A stretch of DNA of 64,000 nucleotides from RPQJ01 sp963700045 (GTDB taxonomy: Bacteria > Pseudomonadota > Gammaproteobacteria > Steroidobacterales > Steroidobacteraceae), in the NCBI GenBank assembly GCA_963700045.1, contig CAVOWK010000007.1, positions 62,001 to 126,000 on the forward strand, given 5' to 3'. How positions within the stretch are numbered: position 1 is the first letter of the stretch; each line of letters opens with the position of its first letter. Below are positions 42,229 through 50,910 of this stretch, piece by piece. The notes under the pieces are model-generated. The model ran no database searches, was not told the origin of the DNA, and saw only the letters and a list, made by a program, of their open reading frames with translations. Made by a program: the position numbers and the translations under genes.

Positions 42229-44391
42229 CTAGTGGTTCCGAATCCATCGGCGACGCAGCGCGCCGCCCAGCCCCAGCAGCATCGCACCGAGCCAGCCGAA
42301 GTTGCCGCCGCCACCGCTTGCCGCCGGTGCAGGCGGCGGGAGCTTCGGCGGGGACGGTGGGACACTGATCTGCACGGTCGCCTGCGTAGCGTCGCCTAGC
42401 GCAGCGCCACCGGTTGGCGACACAAGTTCGAGTGTGAAGGCCTCCACTTCTTCTGCTGCCCCGTCGGCGACGGTCAACACCTGCAGTTGTTTCCCCCCAA
42501 TTTCGCCGTCCGCCCACGTCAGCACGACGTCCTGCCAATCCGGGCTCCCAAGATTTCTGAAATCCTGGCCCGGCGTTGCGCTGCCACCCGCCGCGACCCG
42601 CACCGTGACGGACACGGCGCCCTGGCTGTAGAAGTTGCGGCTGACCCAGAAGGAAGCCGCACTGCCCTCGGTCACGCTGGGTGTGCCCGCCAGGACTGTG
42701 AAATCACCCGCGGGGTAGCTCGCACCGGCAATCTCGACGTCTGCGCCGAAGGCACCGAGCCCTGCGCCACCCTCCGGTGACTCGAGCACGACTTCGAAGA
42801 ACTCGGGCTTCTCCGCATTCGTATCGGACGCAATTGGCACCAGGATCTCCCGCTCGCCGACATCGCCGTCGGCCCAGGTCAACCGTCCGGTCGTGGCTGC
42901 GTAGTCGGCACCCCCGGCCGCGCGTTCGCCTGGCGCGTGTTCCGATCCAGTTGCCGGCGGGACGGGAAAGTCCCGGGTGGCGTACGTCACCGCCACGGTA
43001 CCCTGACTGCCGCCAGTTCGGCGCACTGTCAGCACGGCTTGCGCGCCCTGCTCAGTCCCGAGAAACCGTTGCTGCTTCATGCTGAGGACGCCGGGGCTGC
43101 CGCCAGCGGCATCGCCGCGCAGCCGGGCCACGAATGCGCTGCGTGGCCAGGAACTGTAGTCACTGCCACCAACGACGAGCCCGCCGCCGTCCACGACCTT
43201 CATGTCGTTGATGGTGGGGAACGAGGCGCGCCGACTCTTCAAGTCGACACTGGTCGCACCGGCACGGCCGAATGGCGTGTCCAGCGTGCCGTCGGCCAGC
43301 AGTCGGACGATCAACGCCCCGGAGAATCCCGCCCGGTCATAGCCCGTCACGAAGATGGAACCTGCCGCGCCTACGGCCAGGGCGGACACGGACTTGAATC
43401 GACCAGGTACCACGCTCGCATTGAAACTCGGATCGATCGCGCCATTTGCCAGCAGGCGGCCGATGTAACCATTGGCGTCGCCATCCATGCCCCCGAGCAG
43501 GATGCGGCCGTCGGGCTGCACCGCCAGCGACGAGCAGGAGAGTGACCTCCCGCTCGGCAACAGTTGTTTCACAATCCCGCCACTGCCGAACGCGGCATCG
43601 GGGACACCGGCACCCGTCAGCCCGATCACGCTGCAGTCCCAGCCCATGTCACCGTCGGGGACCTGCGCAATGATGCGATAGCCATCGGCGGCAGCGCGTG
43701 CAATGCGCGCGTTGTACCCGCTGGCTTCGGGACTCTGGTAAGTCCCGCCGGAGCCGAAGCCCGCATCCAACGTGCCGTTCGCCAGCAGCCTCGCGACCAG
43801 CAGGCTGTTACCGCGCAGGCCCGCCACGACGATGCGGCCGTCCGGATCGACAATGACCGAATACGCCACCTCGCGGCTTGCGCTGCCGTCGCTGATGACG
43901 ACGAGCCCGCCGAGGCCGAATTCAGGGTCGAGCGCCCCATCCGGTCGCAGCCTGAAGACCAGCAGTTTTTCCTTGCCGTCCGGCTGCCTCACGGTACCGA
44001 CGCCGATGACCTTGCCGTCGGGCTGCAAGGTCGTGTCGTAGACGGCCGTGCGTTCCAGCGCAGCGGCAGCGAAGCTTGCATCAGGCGCGCCGTTCGGCAG
44101 CAGTCGCCCGACGAAAAATTCGTCGTACGAGCCGTAGTAATCGTATTCGCCGCCGCCGCCGAACAGGACAGAGTCGTCGCTCTGCACGTCGACCGACCAG
44201 AGGCTCGAGTAATACTGGGTTGCGATGCTCGATTGCCGCCCGACGTCGCCAAACGACGGATCGAGGTCGCCGGGCGCCGCCGTAGCCGGCGAGCCGGACA
44301 TGCCGGCTGCGGCCGCCACGGCAGCCGCCTCCAGGCCGACGAGCCGAATGAGGGGTGATTTGCTGCCCTTCGATTTCTTCCTGCGCGTCAT
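42229..44391 (-). CDS. Delta-60 repeat/Calx-beta surface protein with GlyGly-CTERM tail
   Basis: This 720-residue exported protein has an unusual KKSKGSK-rich N-terminus before a signal-like segment (LEAAAVAAAAGMSGSPATAA). The first ~400 residues contain about seven delta-60-type beta-propeller repeats marked by LDPSFGDVG, LDPEFGLGG, LDAGFGSGG, PDAAFGSGG, IDPSFN and LDTPFG. Two Calx-beta domains follow (~430-680; TVAVTYATRDF, LTWADGDVGEREILV, VVLTWADGEIGGKQLQV). The C-terminus is GGGG plus a hydrophobic stretch (WLGAMLLGLGGAL) and RRR, a GlyGly-CTERM sorting signal handled by rhombosortase. Its placement among copper genes is unexplained. Confidence 0.85.
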   Translation of the reverse strand: MTRRKKSKGSKSPLIRLVGLEAAAVAAAAGMSGSPATAAPGDLDPSFGDVGRQSSIATQYYSSLWSVDVQSDDSVLFGGGGEYDYYGSYDEFFVGRLLPNGAPDASFAAAALERTAVYDTTLQPDGKVIGVGTVRQPDGKEKLLVFRLRPDGALDPEFGLGGLVVISDGSASREVAYSVIVDPDGRIVVAGLRGNSLLVARLLANGTLDAGFGSGGTYQSPEASGYNARIARAAADGYRIIAQVPDGDMGWDCSVIGLTGAGVPDAAFGSGGIVKQLLPSGRSLSCSSLAVQPDGRILLGGMDGDANGYIGRLLANGAIDPSFNASVVPGRFKSVSALAVGAAGSIFVTGYDRAGFSGALIVRLLADGTLDTPFGRAGATSVDLKSRRASFPTINDMKVVDGGGLVVGGSDYSSWPRSAFVARLRGDAAGGSPGVLSMKQQRFLGTEQGAQAVLTVRRTGGSQGTVAVTYATRDFPVPPATGSEHAPGERAAGGADYAATTGRLTWADGDVGEREILVPIASDTNAEKPEFFEVVLESPEGGAGLGAFGADVEIAGASYPAGDFTVLAGTPSVTEGSAASFWVSRNFYSQGAVSVTVRVAAGGSATPGQDFRNLGSPDWQDVVLTWADGEIGGKQLQVLTVADGAAEEVEAFTLELVSPTGGAALGDATQATVQISVPPSPPKLPPPAPAASGGGGNFGWLGAMLLGLGGALRRRWIRNH

Positions 44392-44536
44392 GGCGACACT
44401 CCTGTGCGGATGAGGTCACGTCCACGACGGTGGTGTCACCGCCGTAGTCGCAACCTGCCACAGAGAAACGTCGCCTGTCCTGAAAGGTTCTGAATCTACG
44501 TTGAAGATTCAATGAAGACTTGATGAAGCCCTGTTG
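44392..44536 (-). promoter_or_regulatory. Upstream region of the Calx-beta gene with an inverted repeat
   Basis: This 145-bp gap follows the cusA stop. TGAATC (44491-44496) and GATTCA (44506-44511) form a perfect 6-bp inverted repeat with a 9-base spacer in a comparatively AT-rich stretch. It may be a weak terminator hairpin for cusCBA or an operator. I see no T-run, and no clear sigma-70 promoter for the downstream gene. Confidence 0.25.
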
Positions 44537-47500
44537 TCAGCCCTGCTCGTCCCTGAGCTTCCAGCCGTTCAGCAGCAGGTACAGCGACGGGATGATCACC
44601 AGCGTCAGCACCGTGGCCGACACCATGCCGCCGACCATCGGCGCCGCGATGCGCCGCATGACGGCCGCGCCCGTGCCTGATCCCCACATGATGGGCAGCA
44701 GGCCGACGATGATCGTGATCACGGTCATCAGCTTTGGCCGCAGACGCAGCAGCGCGCCTTCCACGATCGCCTCGCGCAACTCGCGCCGCGTCGGTTCGCG
44801 GTTCTCGGCCGCGGCGCGCGCACGGCGTTCGGCCCACGCATGTTCGAGGTACATGACCATCACCACGCCGGTTTCCGCCGCGACGCCTGCCAGGGCAATG
44901 AAACCCACGACCGCCGCGATCGACAGGTCGTAGTCGAGGAAATACAACAGCCAGATGCCGCCGACGAGCGCGAACGGCAGCGTGAACAGGATCAACCCCA
45001 CGTCGCGGGCATTGCGGAAGTTCAGGTAGAGCAGCAGGACGATGATGCCGAGCGTGAGTGGCACGACGAGCTTCAGGCGCGCGACCGCGCGCTCCAGGTA
45101 TTCGTACTGCCCGGACCAGCTCAGGCTGTAACCCGCGGGCAGCGTCAGCCCGTCCGCAATTCGCGCTTTTGCATCGTCGACGAAGCCACCGAGGTCGCGA
45201 CCCTGGATGTCGACAAAGACCCAGCCCGACGGCCGCGCGTTTTCACTGCGGATCATGCCGGGGCCGTCGGCGATCTCGACCCGGGCGACATCCTGCAGCG
45301 TCACGTTCGCGCCCGTGGGCGCGACGATCGGCAACTGCCGCAGCTTCTCGAGCGAATCGCGGAAGTCCTGCGGGTAGCGCAGGTTGATCGGGTACCGCTC
45401 GAGACCCTCCACGGTGTAGCTCACCGTCATGCCGCCAACGGCGCTGCCGACGATGTCCTGCACGTCCTTGATGTTGAGCCCGTAGCGCCCGGCCGCCACG
45501 CGATCGATGTCGATGTCGACGTAACGTCCCGTGGCCGTTCGCTCGGCATAGACGGATGCCGTGCCCGGTACGGCCTTCATGATGGACTCGATCTGCTGGC
45601 CGAGCTGCTGGATGGTCGCCAGGTCCGGACCCATGATCTTGATGCCCACGGGCGTGCGGATGCCGGTGGCGAGCATGTCGATGCGGGTCTTGATCGGGTA
45701 GCCCCACGCGTTCGACACCCCGGGAAACTTCACCAGCGCGTCGAGTTCCGCCTTGAGCTTCTCCGGCGTCATGCCCGCGCGCCATTGCTCGCGTGGCTTG
45801 AGCATGATCGTCGTTTCGAACATCTCGATCGGCGCGGGATCGGTGGCGCTTTCCGCGCGACCGGACTTGCCGAAGACACGTTCGACCTCGGGCACCGTCT
45901 TGATCAGGCGGTCGGTCTGCTGCAGCAACGCACGCGCGGCGTCGGTCGAGAGCCCGGGCATCGTCGTCGGCATGTAGAGCAGGTCGCCCTCGTCGAGTTC
46001 CGGCATGAATTCGCTGCCGAGCCGCGAGGCAGGCCACAGCGTTGCCAGGATCAGCACTGTTGCCGCCGCCGTCACCGCCCAGGGATGGCGCAACGCGATC
46101 TCGAGGAACGGCCGGTACGCAGCCGCCGCAGCGCGGTTCACCGGGTTGGCGTTCTCCGGCCGGATGCGGCCCCGCACCAGGTACCAGATCAGCACCGGCA
46201 CCAGCGTAATCGACAGCAGCGACGCCGCCACCATCGCGTAGGTCTTGGTGTAGGCGAGCGGCGCGAACAGGCGCCCTTCCTGCGCCTCGAGCGTGAACAC
46301 CGGCAGGAACGACAGCGCCACGATCATCAGCGAGAAGAACAGCGACGGTCCGACTTCGCGACAGCCGGCGTAGATCGCCTCCATGCGCCGGGATTCGTCC
46401 GGCTCGTGCTCGAGCTTCTTGTGCACGTTCTCGATCATCACGATCGCCGCGTCCACCAGCGTGCCGATCGCGATCGCGATGCCGCCGAGCGACATGATGT
46501 TGGCGTTGATGCCCTGCGCATTCATCACGATGAACGCCGACGCCACGGCGATCGGCGTGACGATCACGACGATCAGCCCCGAGCGCACGTGGAACAGGAA
46601 CACGAAGCAGACCAGCGCCACGACCAGGAACTCGTCGAGCAGCTTGCCCTTGAGGTGGTCGACGGCGCGCTGGATCAGCGAGGAACGGTCGTACGTCGTG
46701 ACGATTTCCACGCCCTCCGGCAGGCCTGCGCGCAGTTCATCGAGCTTTGCCTTGACCCGCACGATGGTGTCGCGCGCGTTGTCGCCGTTGCGCATGACGA
46801 CCACGCCGCCGACCGCCTCGCCCTCGCCGTCGAGTTCGCCGATGCCCCGGCGCATCTCGGGCCCGAGCCGCACTTCCGCCACGTCGCGCAGCAGCACGGC
46901 CGTGCCGCCCTTCGTCGCCATCACCGGGATGCGCTCGAGGTCGTCGATGCTCCTGACATAGCCCGTGGCACGCACCATGTACTCGGCTTCGGCCATCTCG
47001 ACCACCGAGCCGCCGACTTCCTGGTTGCCCTCGCGGATCGCCTGCTCGACCATCATCAGCGGGATGCCGTAGCCGCGCAGGCGCAGCGGATCCACGACCA
47101 CCTGGTACTGCTTGACCATGCCGCCGATCGTCGCCACTTCCGCGACGCCGTCGAGCGCCTGCAACTCGAACTTGAGGAACCAGTCCTGCAGGCTGCGCAA
47201 CTGCGCGAGGTCGTGACCGCCGGTACGGTCGATCAGCGCGTACTGGTAGATCCAGCCCACGCCCGTTGCATCGGGTCCCAGCACGGGCCGCACGCCTTCC
47301 GGCAGCCGGGCCGTCGCCTGGCTCAGGTACTCGAGCACGCGCGAACGTGCCCAGTACGGATCCGTGCCATCGGCGAACAGCACGTTGACGAACGAGTCGC
47401 CGTAGAACGAGTAGCCGCGCACCGTGGTCGCGCCTGGCACGGAGAGCAGTGCCGTGGTGAGCGGATACGTGACCTGGTCTTCGACCACGCGCGGAGCCTG

Positions 47501-47665
47501 GCCGGGAAACGGCGTGCGTACGATGACCTGCACGTCGGAAAGGTCGGGCAGCGCGTCGACCGGCGTGCGCAGCACCGCATGCACGCCGATTGCCGTGAGC
47601 ATGAACGCCAGCAGCAACACCAGCGCCCGGTTCTCGAGCGAAGCACGAATGATCCTGTTGATCAT
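44537..47665 (-). CDS. cusA: Heavy-metal RND efflux pump CusA/CzcA family
   Basis: This 1042-residue inner-membrane proton antiporter has the HME-RND signature from the start: an N-terminal helix and then RTPVDALPDLSDVQVIV (~30-46). Twelve transmembrane helices and large periplasmic loops follow. Helix 4 carries GTLVDAAIVMIEN (~405) and helix 10-11 includes AETGVVMVMYL. The context (HMBD-tagged CusB, CopA) supports Cu/Ag as substrate over Co/Zn/Cd. The protein ends only a few residues after SLYLLLNGW, as usual. It is the third gene of cusC-cusB-cusA. Confidence 0.92.
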   Translation of the reverse strand: MINRIIRASLENRALVLLLAFMLTAIGVHAVLRTPVDALPDLSDVQVIVRTPFPGQAPRVVEDQVTYPLTTALLSVPGATTVRGYSFYGDSFVNVLFADGTDPYWARSRVLEYLSQATARLPEGVRPVLGPDATGVGWIYQYALIDRTGGHDLAQLRSLQDWFLKFELQALDGVAEVATIGGMVKQYQVVVDPLRLRGYGIPLMMVEQAIREGNQEVGGSVVEMAEAEYMVRATGYVRSIDDLERIPVMATKGGTAVLLRDVAEVRLGPEMRRGIGELDGEGEAVGGVVVMRNGDNARDTIVRVKAKLDELRAGLPEGVEIVTTYDRSSLIQRAVDHLKGKLLDEFLVVALVCFVFLFHVRSGLIVVIVTPIAVASAFIVMNAQGINANIMSLGGIAIAIGTLVDAAIVMIENVHKKLEHEPDESRRMEAIYAGCREVGPSLFFSLMIVALSFLPVFTLEAQEGRLFAPLAYTKTYAMVAASLLSITLVPVLIWYLVRGRIRPENANPVNRAAAAAYRPFLEIALRHPWAVTAAATVLILATLWPASRLGSEFMPELDEGDLLYMPTTMPGLSTDAARALLQQTDRLIKTVPEVERVFGKSGRAESATDPAPIEMFETTIMLKPREQWRAGMTPEKLKAELDALVKFPGVSNAWGYPIKTRIDMLATGIRTPVGIKIMGPDLATIQQLGQQIESIMKAVPGTASVYAERTATGRYVDIDIDRVAAGRYGLNIKDVQDIVGSAVGGMTVSYTVEGLERYPINLRYPQDFRDSLEKLRQLPIVAPTGANVTLQDVARVEIADGPGMIRSENARPSGWVFVDIQGRDLGGFVDDAKARIADGLTLPAGYSLSWSGQYEYLERAVARLKLVVPLTLGIIVLLLYLNFRNARDVGLILFTLPFALVGGIWLLYFLDYDLSIAAVVGFIALAGVAAETGVVMVMYLEHAWAERRARAAAENREPTRRELREAIVEGALLRLRPKLMTVITIIVGLLPIMWGSGTGAAVMRRIAAPMVGGMVSATVLTLVIIPSLYLLLNGWKLRDEQG

Positions 47666-47674
47666 GAGCGTGCC

Positions 47675-48985
47675 TCAGGGTCCCGCGCTCGGGCCGGGCG
47701 GCACCGTGGGCGCCGGCTCGGCCGGGCGGTCATCGAGTCGATCGAGTCCCGCGCCCAGGTTCGCTTCCGAATCGAGCAGGAACTGCGCCGCCACGACGAC
47801 GCGGTCGCCTTCCTGCAGGCCCTCGCGGATTGCGATGCGGTCGCCGCCTTCGGCGCCCGCGACGACGTTGCGTGACGCGAACCGGCCGTCACCGAGCGCG
47901 ACCACCACACGGTCGCGCGCGCCGTTGCGGATCACGGCGCTGCGCGGAACGTGCAGTACGGGCTCGCCGTCGGCCGTCACCAGGCTCACTGTCGCCAGCA
48001 TGTTGGGCCGGACATCCTGCGGCGGCGCATCCAGCACGATGCGAGCACGCACCGTGCGCGTCTCCATGTTGAGTTCCGGGTAGACGTATTCGACGCGACC
48101 GGGAATCGGCTCGCCCGGCTGCGACGGGAAACGCACTTCGGCGTGCGTGCCCTGCCGGACCCACGACGACTGCGACTCGGGCACCTCGGCGACGACCCAC
48201 AGGCTGCCGAGCTCAGTGATCGTCATCGCCGACATCTCGGGCGTAAGCATCGCGCCCTCGCGCGCCTCCAGTTCGGTGATCACGCCCGAGATCGGCGCAT
48301 GGAACGCAACCTTGCCCGCTGCGCGACCCGACTTCGCAAGCCGCGAGGCGGTGCCCGCATCGAGCCCGACCGCCCGCAAGCGATCGCGCGATGCGTCGAT
48401 CAGTTCGCGGTTGCCGATCTTGAGCGCGTCGAGGTATTCCTGCTGCACGCTCTCGAGCATCGGCGAATACAGCGTGAAGAGCAGCTGTCCCGCCGTCACC
48501 GTCTCGCCCATCGCGCGCACCGAGAGCCCCTCGACCCAGCCTTCGGCGCGCGGGCGCACCTGCTGCACCCTGCGCTCGTCGAACTGCACGTAGCCGACGG
48601 TCTGCACGCCGCGCGGGAGGCTGCCGCGCACCACGGGTTCCGTGCGCACGCCGAGATTGTTGATGACCGCCGGCGAGATACGCACCTCACCACCCGCGTC
48701 CTCGCGGTAGACCGGCACGTAGTCCATGCCCATTTCATCCTTCGCCGGCGGCGGCTCGACCTTGACCAGCGTCATACCGCAGATCGGGCACACTCCGGGC
48801 TCGTCGCGGACGATCTCCGGGTGCATCGGGCACCGGTACCTGGGGTTGGCGTGCTTCAGCGCGTGCTCGGCGAGCGTGTCGTCGGCGGCAGTGCGCACGG
48901 GCTCGCTCGGCTGCTGCTTCGAGCAGCCGACGAGGACGAATGCGAGCAGCAGGATGCCGGCGAGGCGGCCCAGTGAGAGGTTCAT
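47675..48985 (-). CDS. cusB: Cation efflux periplasmic adaptor CusB family
   Basis: This 436-residue lipoprotein adaptor has a lipobox ending LVGC (Cys21). A heavy-metal-binding domain follows (YRCPMHPEIV...CPICGM, ~53-76), and then the usual membrane-fusion order: beta-barrel, lipoyl (VRPRAEGWVEGLSV, ~145), and an alpha-hairpin. A Pro-rich tail closes the protein. CusB recruits Cu/Ag from the periplasm and links CusA to CusC. The N-terminal HMBD is the same type as in the CopA N-terminus here. It starts 4 bp inside cusC, so cusC-cusB are coupled, and is separated from cusA by 9 bp. Confidence 0.92.
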   Translation of the reverse strand: MNLSLGRLAGILLLAFVLVGCSKQQPSEPVRTAADDTLAEHALKHANPRYRCPMHPEIVRDEPGVCPICGMTLVKVEPPPAKDEMGMDYVPVYREDAGGEVRISPAVINNLGVRTEPVVRGSLPRGVQTVGYVQFDERRVQQVRPRAEGWVEGLSVRAMGETVTAGQLLFTLYSPMLESVQQEYLDALKIGNRELIDASRDRLRAVGLDAGTASRLAKSGRAAGKVAFHAPISGVITELEAREGAMLTPEMSAMTITELGSLWVVAEVPESQSSWVRQGTHAEVRFPSQPGEPIPGRVEYVYPELNMETRTVRARIVLDAPPQDVRPNMLATVSLVTADGEPVLHVPRSAVIRNGARDRVVVALGDGRFASRNVVAGAEGGDRIAIREGLQEGDRVVVAAQFLLDSEANLGAGLDRLDDRPAEPAPTVPPGPSAGP

Positions 48986-50277
48986 CGTGCGTCACCTGCA
49001 AGGTAGTCGATTTCGTGCTGCGCCAGCGCGCGATCGGCGGCGAGGCGCAGGTGCTTCATCCGGGTTTCGAGCGTGAGCCGGCGGGCCATGACGACCTCGT
49101 CGAGCATCGCGCGATTGGAGCGCCAGCCGAGCAGCGCCGCGGTCACCGACTGCTCGGCCAGCGGCAACAGGTCCGTCTCGTAGAAGCGCTCGAGTTCGGC
49201 CGTGCGGTGGGCGGTGTTCCACGCCTCCGCCAGCATCGCCTGCATCTCGCGCTGGTGATCGTCGTGCCGTTCGCTGAGGCCCTGCTCGTCCAGCTTCGCA
49301 GCGGTTACGGCGCGATCCTGGCGGTCGCCGCGAAAGAGCGGCAGGCCCACCGTGACCATCGCGCTCAGCATGTCCGGGCGCGACATGCCGTCCGGCGCGT
49401 TCTGCCGGAAGCCGTAGCTGACGTCGAGCATCCACGCAGGTTTGCGCAGCTCGCGCGCCACGTCTTCCGCGGTGCGCGCGGCGTCGATGCGGCGCATGTA
49501 ATCGAGTTGCGCCGGATGCCGGGCGAGCCGCGCCTCGAGCGTCGCGAGCGGTTCGAGATCGGCCCGCGGCGAGAGCCCCTCCGGCTGCGCGCGTGCGGCC
49601 TCGTCCGCGCCGAGCCAGAACGACAACTGCGAGCGGTACATCGCAGCTTCACGGTCGAGATCGAGCTGCTGTTCGCGCAGCATCGCAGCGTCGAGTCCGG
49701 CCTGCAGCACGTCGAGCTGCCTGCCTTCACCCGCTGCGTACCGGGCCCGCGCGGACTGGCGCATCTGCTCGACCCAGCTGGCCTGTTCGACGAGCAGCGC
49801 CTGCGCCGCGCCCAGGTAGGCCAGTTGCGTCCAGAGTTTGCGCACATCGCGCCGGACGATCTGCTCGCGGTCGAGCGCGGTCGCGTCCATGGCGGTCGCG
49901 AGTTGCTCCATCTGCTTGCGCGAAAGGCGGCGTGACTTGCCGGGCTGGAACTCCTGGACGACGCCCACCTCGAGCATCGTCATGTCCTCGGCGTCGAGGC
50001 TGAAGGAATCCACCGGCACGTTGACCGCGCCGACTCGCAGCTGGGGATCCATCAATTCGCCGTCCATGACGGCGCGTTCGCGCATTGCGGCGCCTTGCGC
50101 ATGCATCTCGCGCAGCATCGCGTCGCGCTCTACCGCGATGCGTTCCGATTCGGCCAGGGTGAGCCCTGCGGCCGTGGCTTGCGACGGCAACAAGTCGCCG
50201 GCGAGCGCCAATGCGAGCGCCAGGACGCCCGCGAAGCGATTTAGGGTAAGGAACATGCACGCACTCCGGATGGTCAC
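48982..50277 (-). CDS. cusC: TolC-family outer-membrane efflux protein (CusC-type)
   Basis: This 431-residue outer-membrane factor has a signal peptide (MFLTLNRFAGVLALALALAG) after a short N-terminal extension, so an ATG at codon 8 is the likely start. Long amphipathic helices typical of TolC dominate: RKQMEQLATAMDATALDREQ, a LAYLGAAQALLVEQASWVEQ stretch, and SEYLAEAW-like repeats. There is no obvious lipidation cysteine. It completes the tripartite pump with the overlapping cusB and downstream cusA. Confidence 0.88.
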   Translation of the reverse strand: MTIRSACMFLTLNRFAGVLALALALAGDLLPSQATAAGLTLAESERIAVERDAMLREMHAQGAAMRERAVMDGELMDPQLRVGAVNVPVDSFSLDAEDMTMLEVGVVQEFQPGKSRRLSRKQMEQLATAMDATALDREQIVRRDVRKLWTQLAYLGAAQALLVEQASWVEQMRQSARARYAAGEGRQLDVLQAGLDAAMLREQQLDLDREAAMYRSQLSFWLGADEAARAQPEGLSPRADLEPLATLEARLARHPAQLDYMRRIDAARTAEDVARELRKPAWMLDVSYGFRQNAPDGMSRPDMLSAMVTVGLPLFRGDRQDRAVTAAKLDEQGLSERHDDHQREMQAMLAEAWNTAHRTAELERFYETDLLPLAEQSVTAALLGWRSNRAMLDEVVMARRLTLETRMKHLRLAADRALAQHEIDYLAGDAR

Positions 50278-50328
50278 AGCGCACCGGCGGACGAGCCGCT
50301 GGCGGTCAGACGACGACAGGAGTGCGGG

Positions 50329-50859
50329 CTATTTCAGGAACCGGCAGAAACTGACGGCGAGCGATGTGCTCGGCGCCGGAACGGGGACCAGCGCAGTAAT
50401 CGAGTCCGCTGCCGATCGCGCCGTATCGGTCGCAACGAAAAGCACGAGCGTCGGCGGCGGTACCAGCAAAGCAGCGGCCAGTCCCACGCGCAAGTCCACT
50501 TGCGGGTCATGCGGGAACGAGCAGCGAGCCTGGTCCATGCCCTGTTCCGACTGCGGCGGCGGGCAATACGGGCAGTGCTCACCCGGCGCCATCACCATGC
50601 CATCCGGCATGGACGCCATGGACGGTGCCGGATCGATCTTCGCCAAGGCTGCCATCCCCGGCTCGGAATCGAGCGCCATCACGCACGGGGCCGCCGCGAT
50701 CTGCAGCCACGTCAGGCAGAACGCCGCCAGCACGACCCGCGACAGGGAGCGCTGCTTGCGACGGAACCAGTGGAGGCCTGCGGATTGCATTCCGGACTCG
50801 AGCAGAGGGTGCCTGAAACGTACGCTGCTCGGGCAGGCGAGGCAAGCCATGGGCTGCAC
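50329..50859 (-). CDS. Small His/Met/Cys-rich protein upstream of the Cus genes
   Basis: This 176-residue protein has a signal or membrane segment near ~39-60 (VVLAAFCLTWLQIAAAPCVMA). A central Met-, His- and Cys-bearing region follows (MASMPDGMVMAPGEHCPYCPPP, ~84-105, and CSFPHDP). A second hydrophobic stretch near 130-147 could be a membrane helix. It resembles DUF2946-like copper-associated proteins and is first in the cusCBA direction, 51 bp before cusC. A copper-binding or sensing role is plausible; the family call is uncertain. An internal start at MQSAGLHWF (codon 24) is possible. Confidence 0.6.
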   Translation of the reverse strand: MQPMACLACPSSVRFRHPLLESGMQSAGLHWFRRKQRSLSRVVLAAFCLTWLQIAAAPCVMALDSEPGMAALAKIDPAPSMASMPDGMVMAPGEHCPYCPPPQSEQGMDQARCSFPHDPQVDLRVGLAAALLVPPPTLVLFVATDTARSAADSITALVPVPAPSTSLAVSFCRFLK

Positions 50860-50910
50860 GGAACCGTCAAAACCTGCGGCAAGTCCTTAATCCCATGCAA
50901 GAATCCTGTG
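50860..50910. promoter_or_regulatory. Divergent promoter gap between Cus genes and BNR-like lipoprotein
   Basis: These 51 bp separate the starts of the copper-associated small gene and the BNR-like gene. No clear CueR or CusR box is visible. AT-rich CTTAATCCCATGCAAGAATC near 50885-50905 is the best candidate for a -10 region on either strand. Confidence 0.25.

Noticed and set aside
44840..47875. A 1011-codon plus-strand open frame opposite cusA
   Set aside because: It is rich in His/Asp/Arg with no fold. The minus strand is an unmistakable RND pump.
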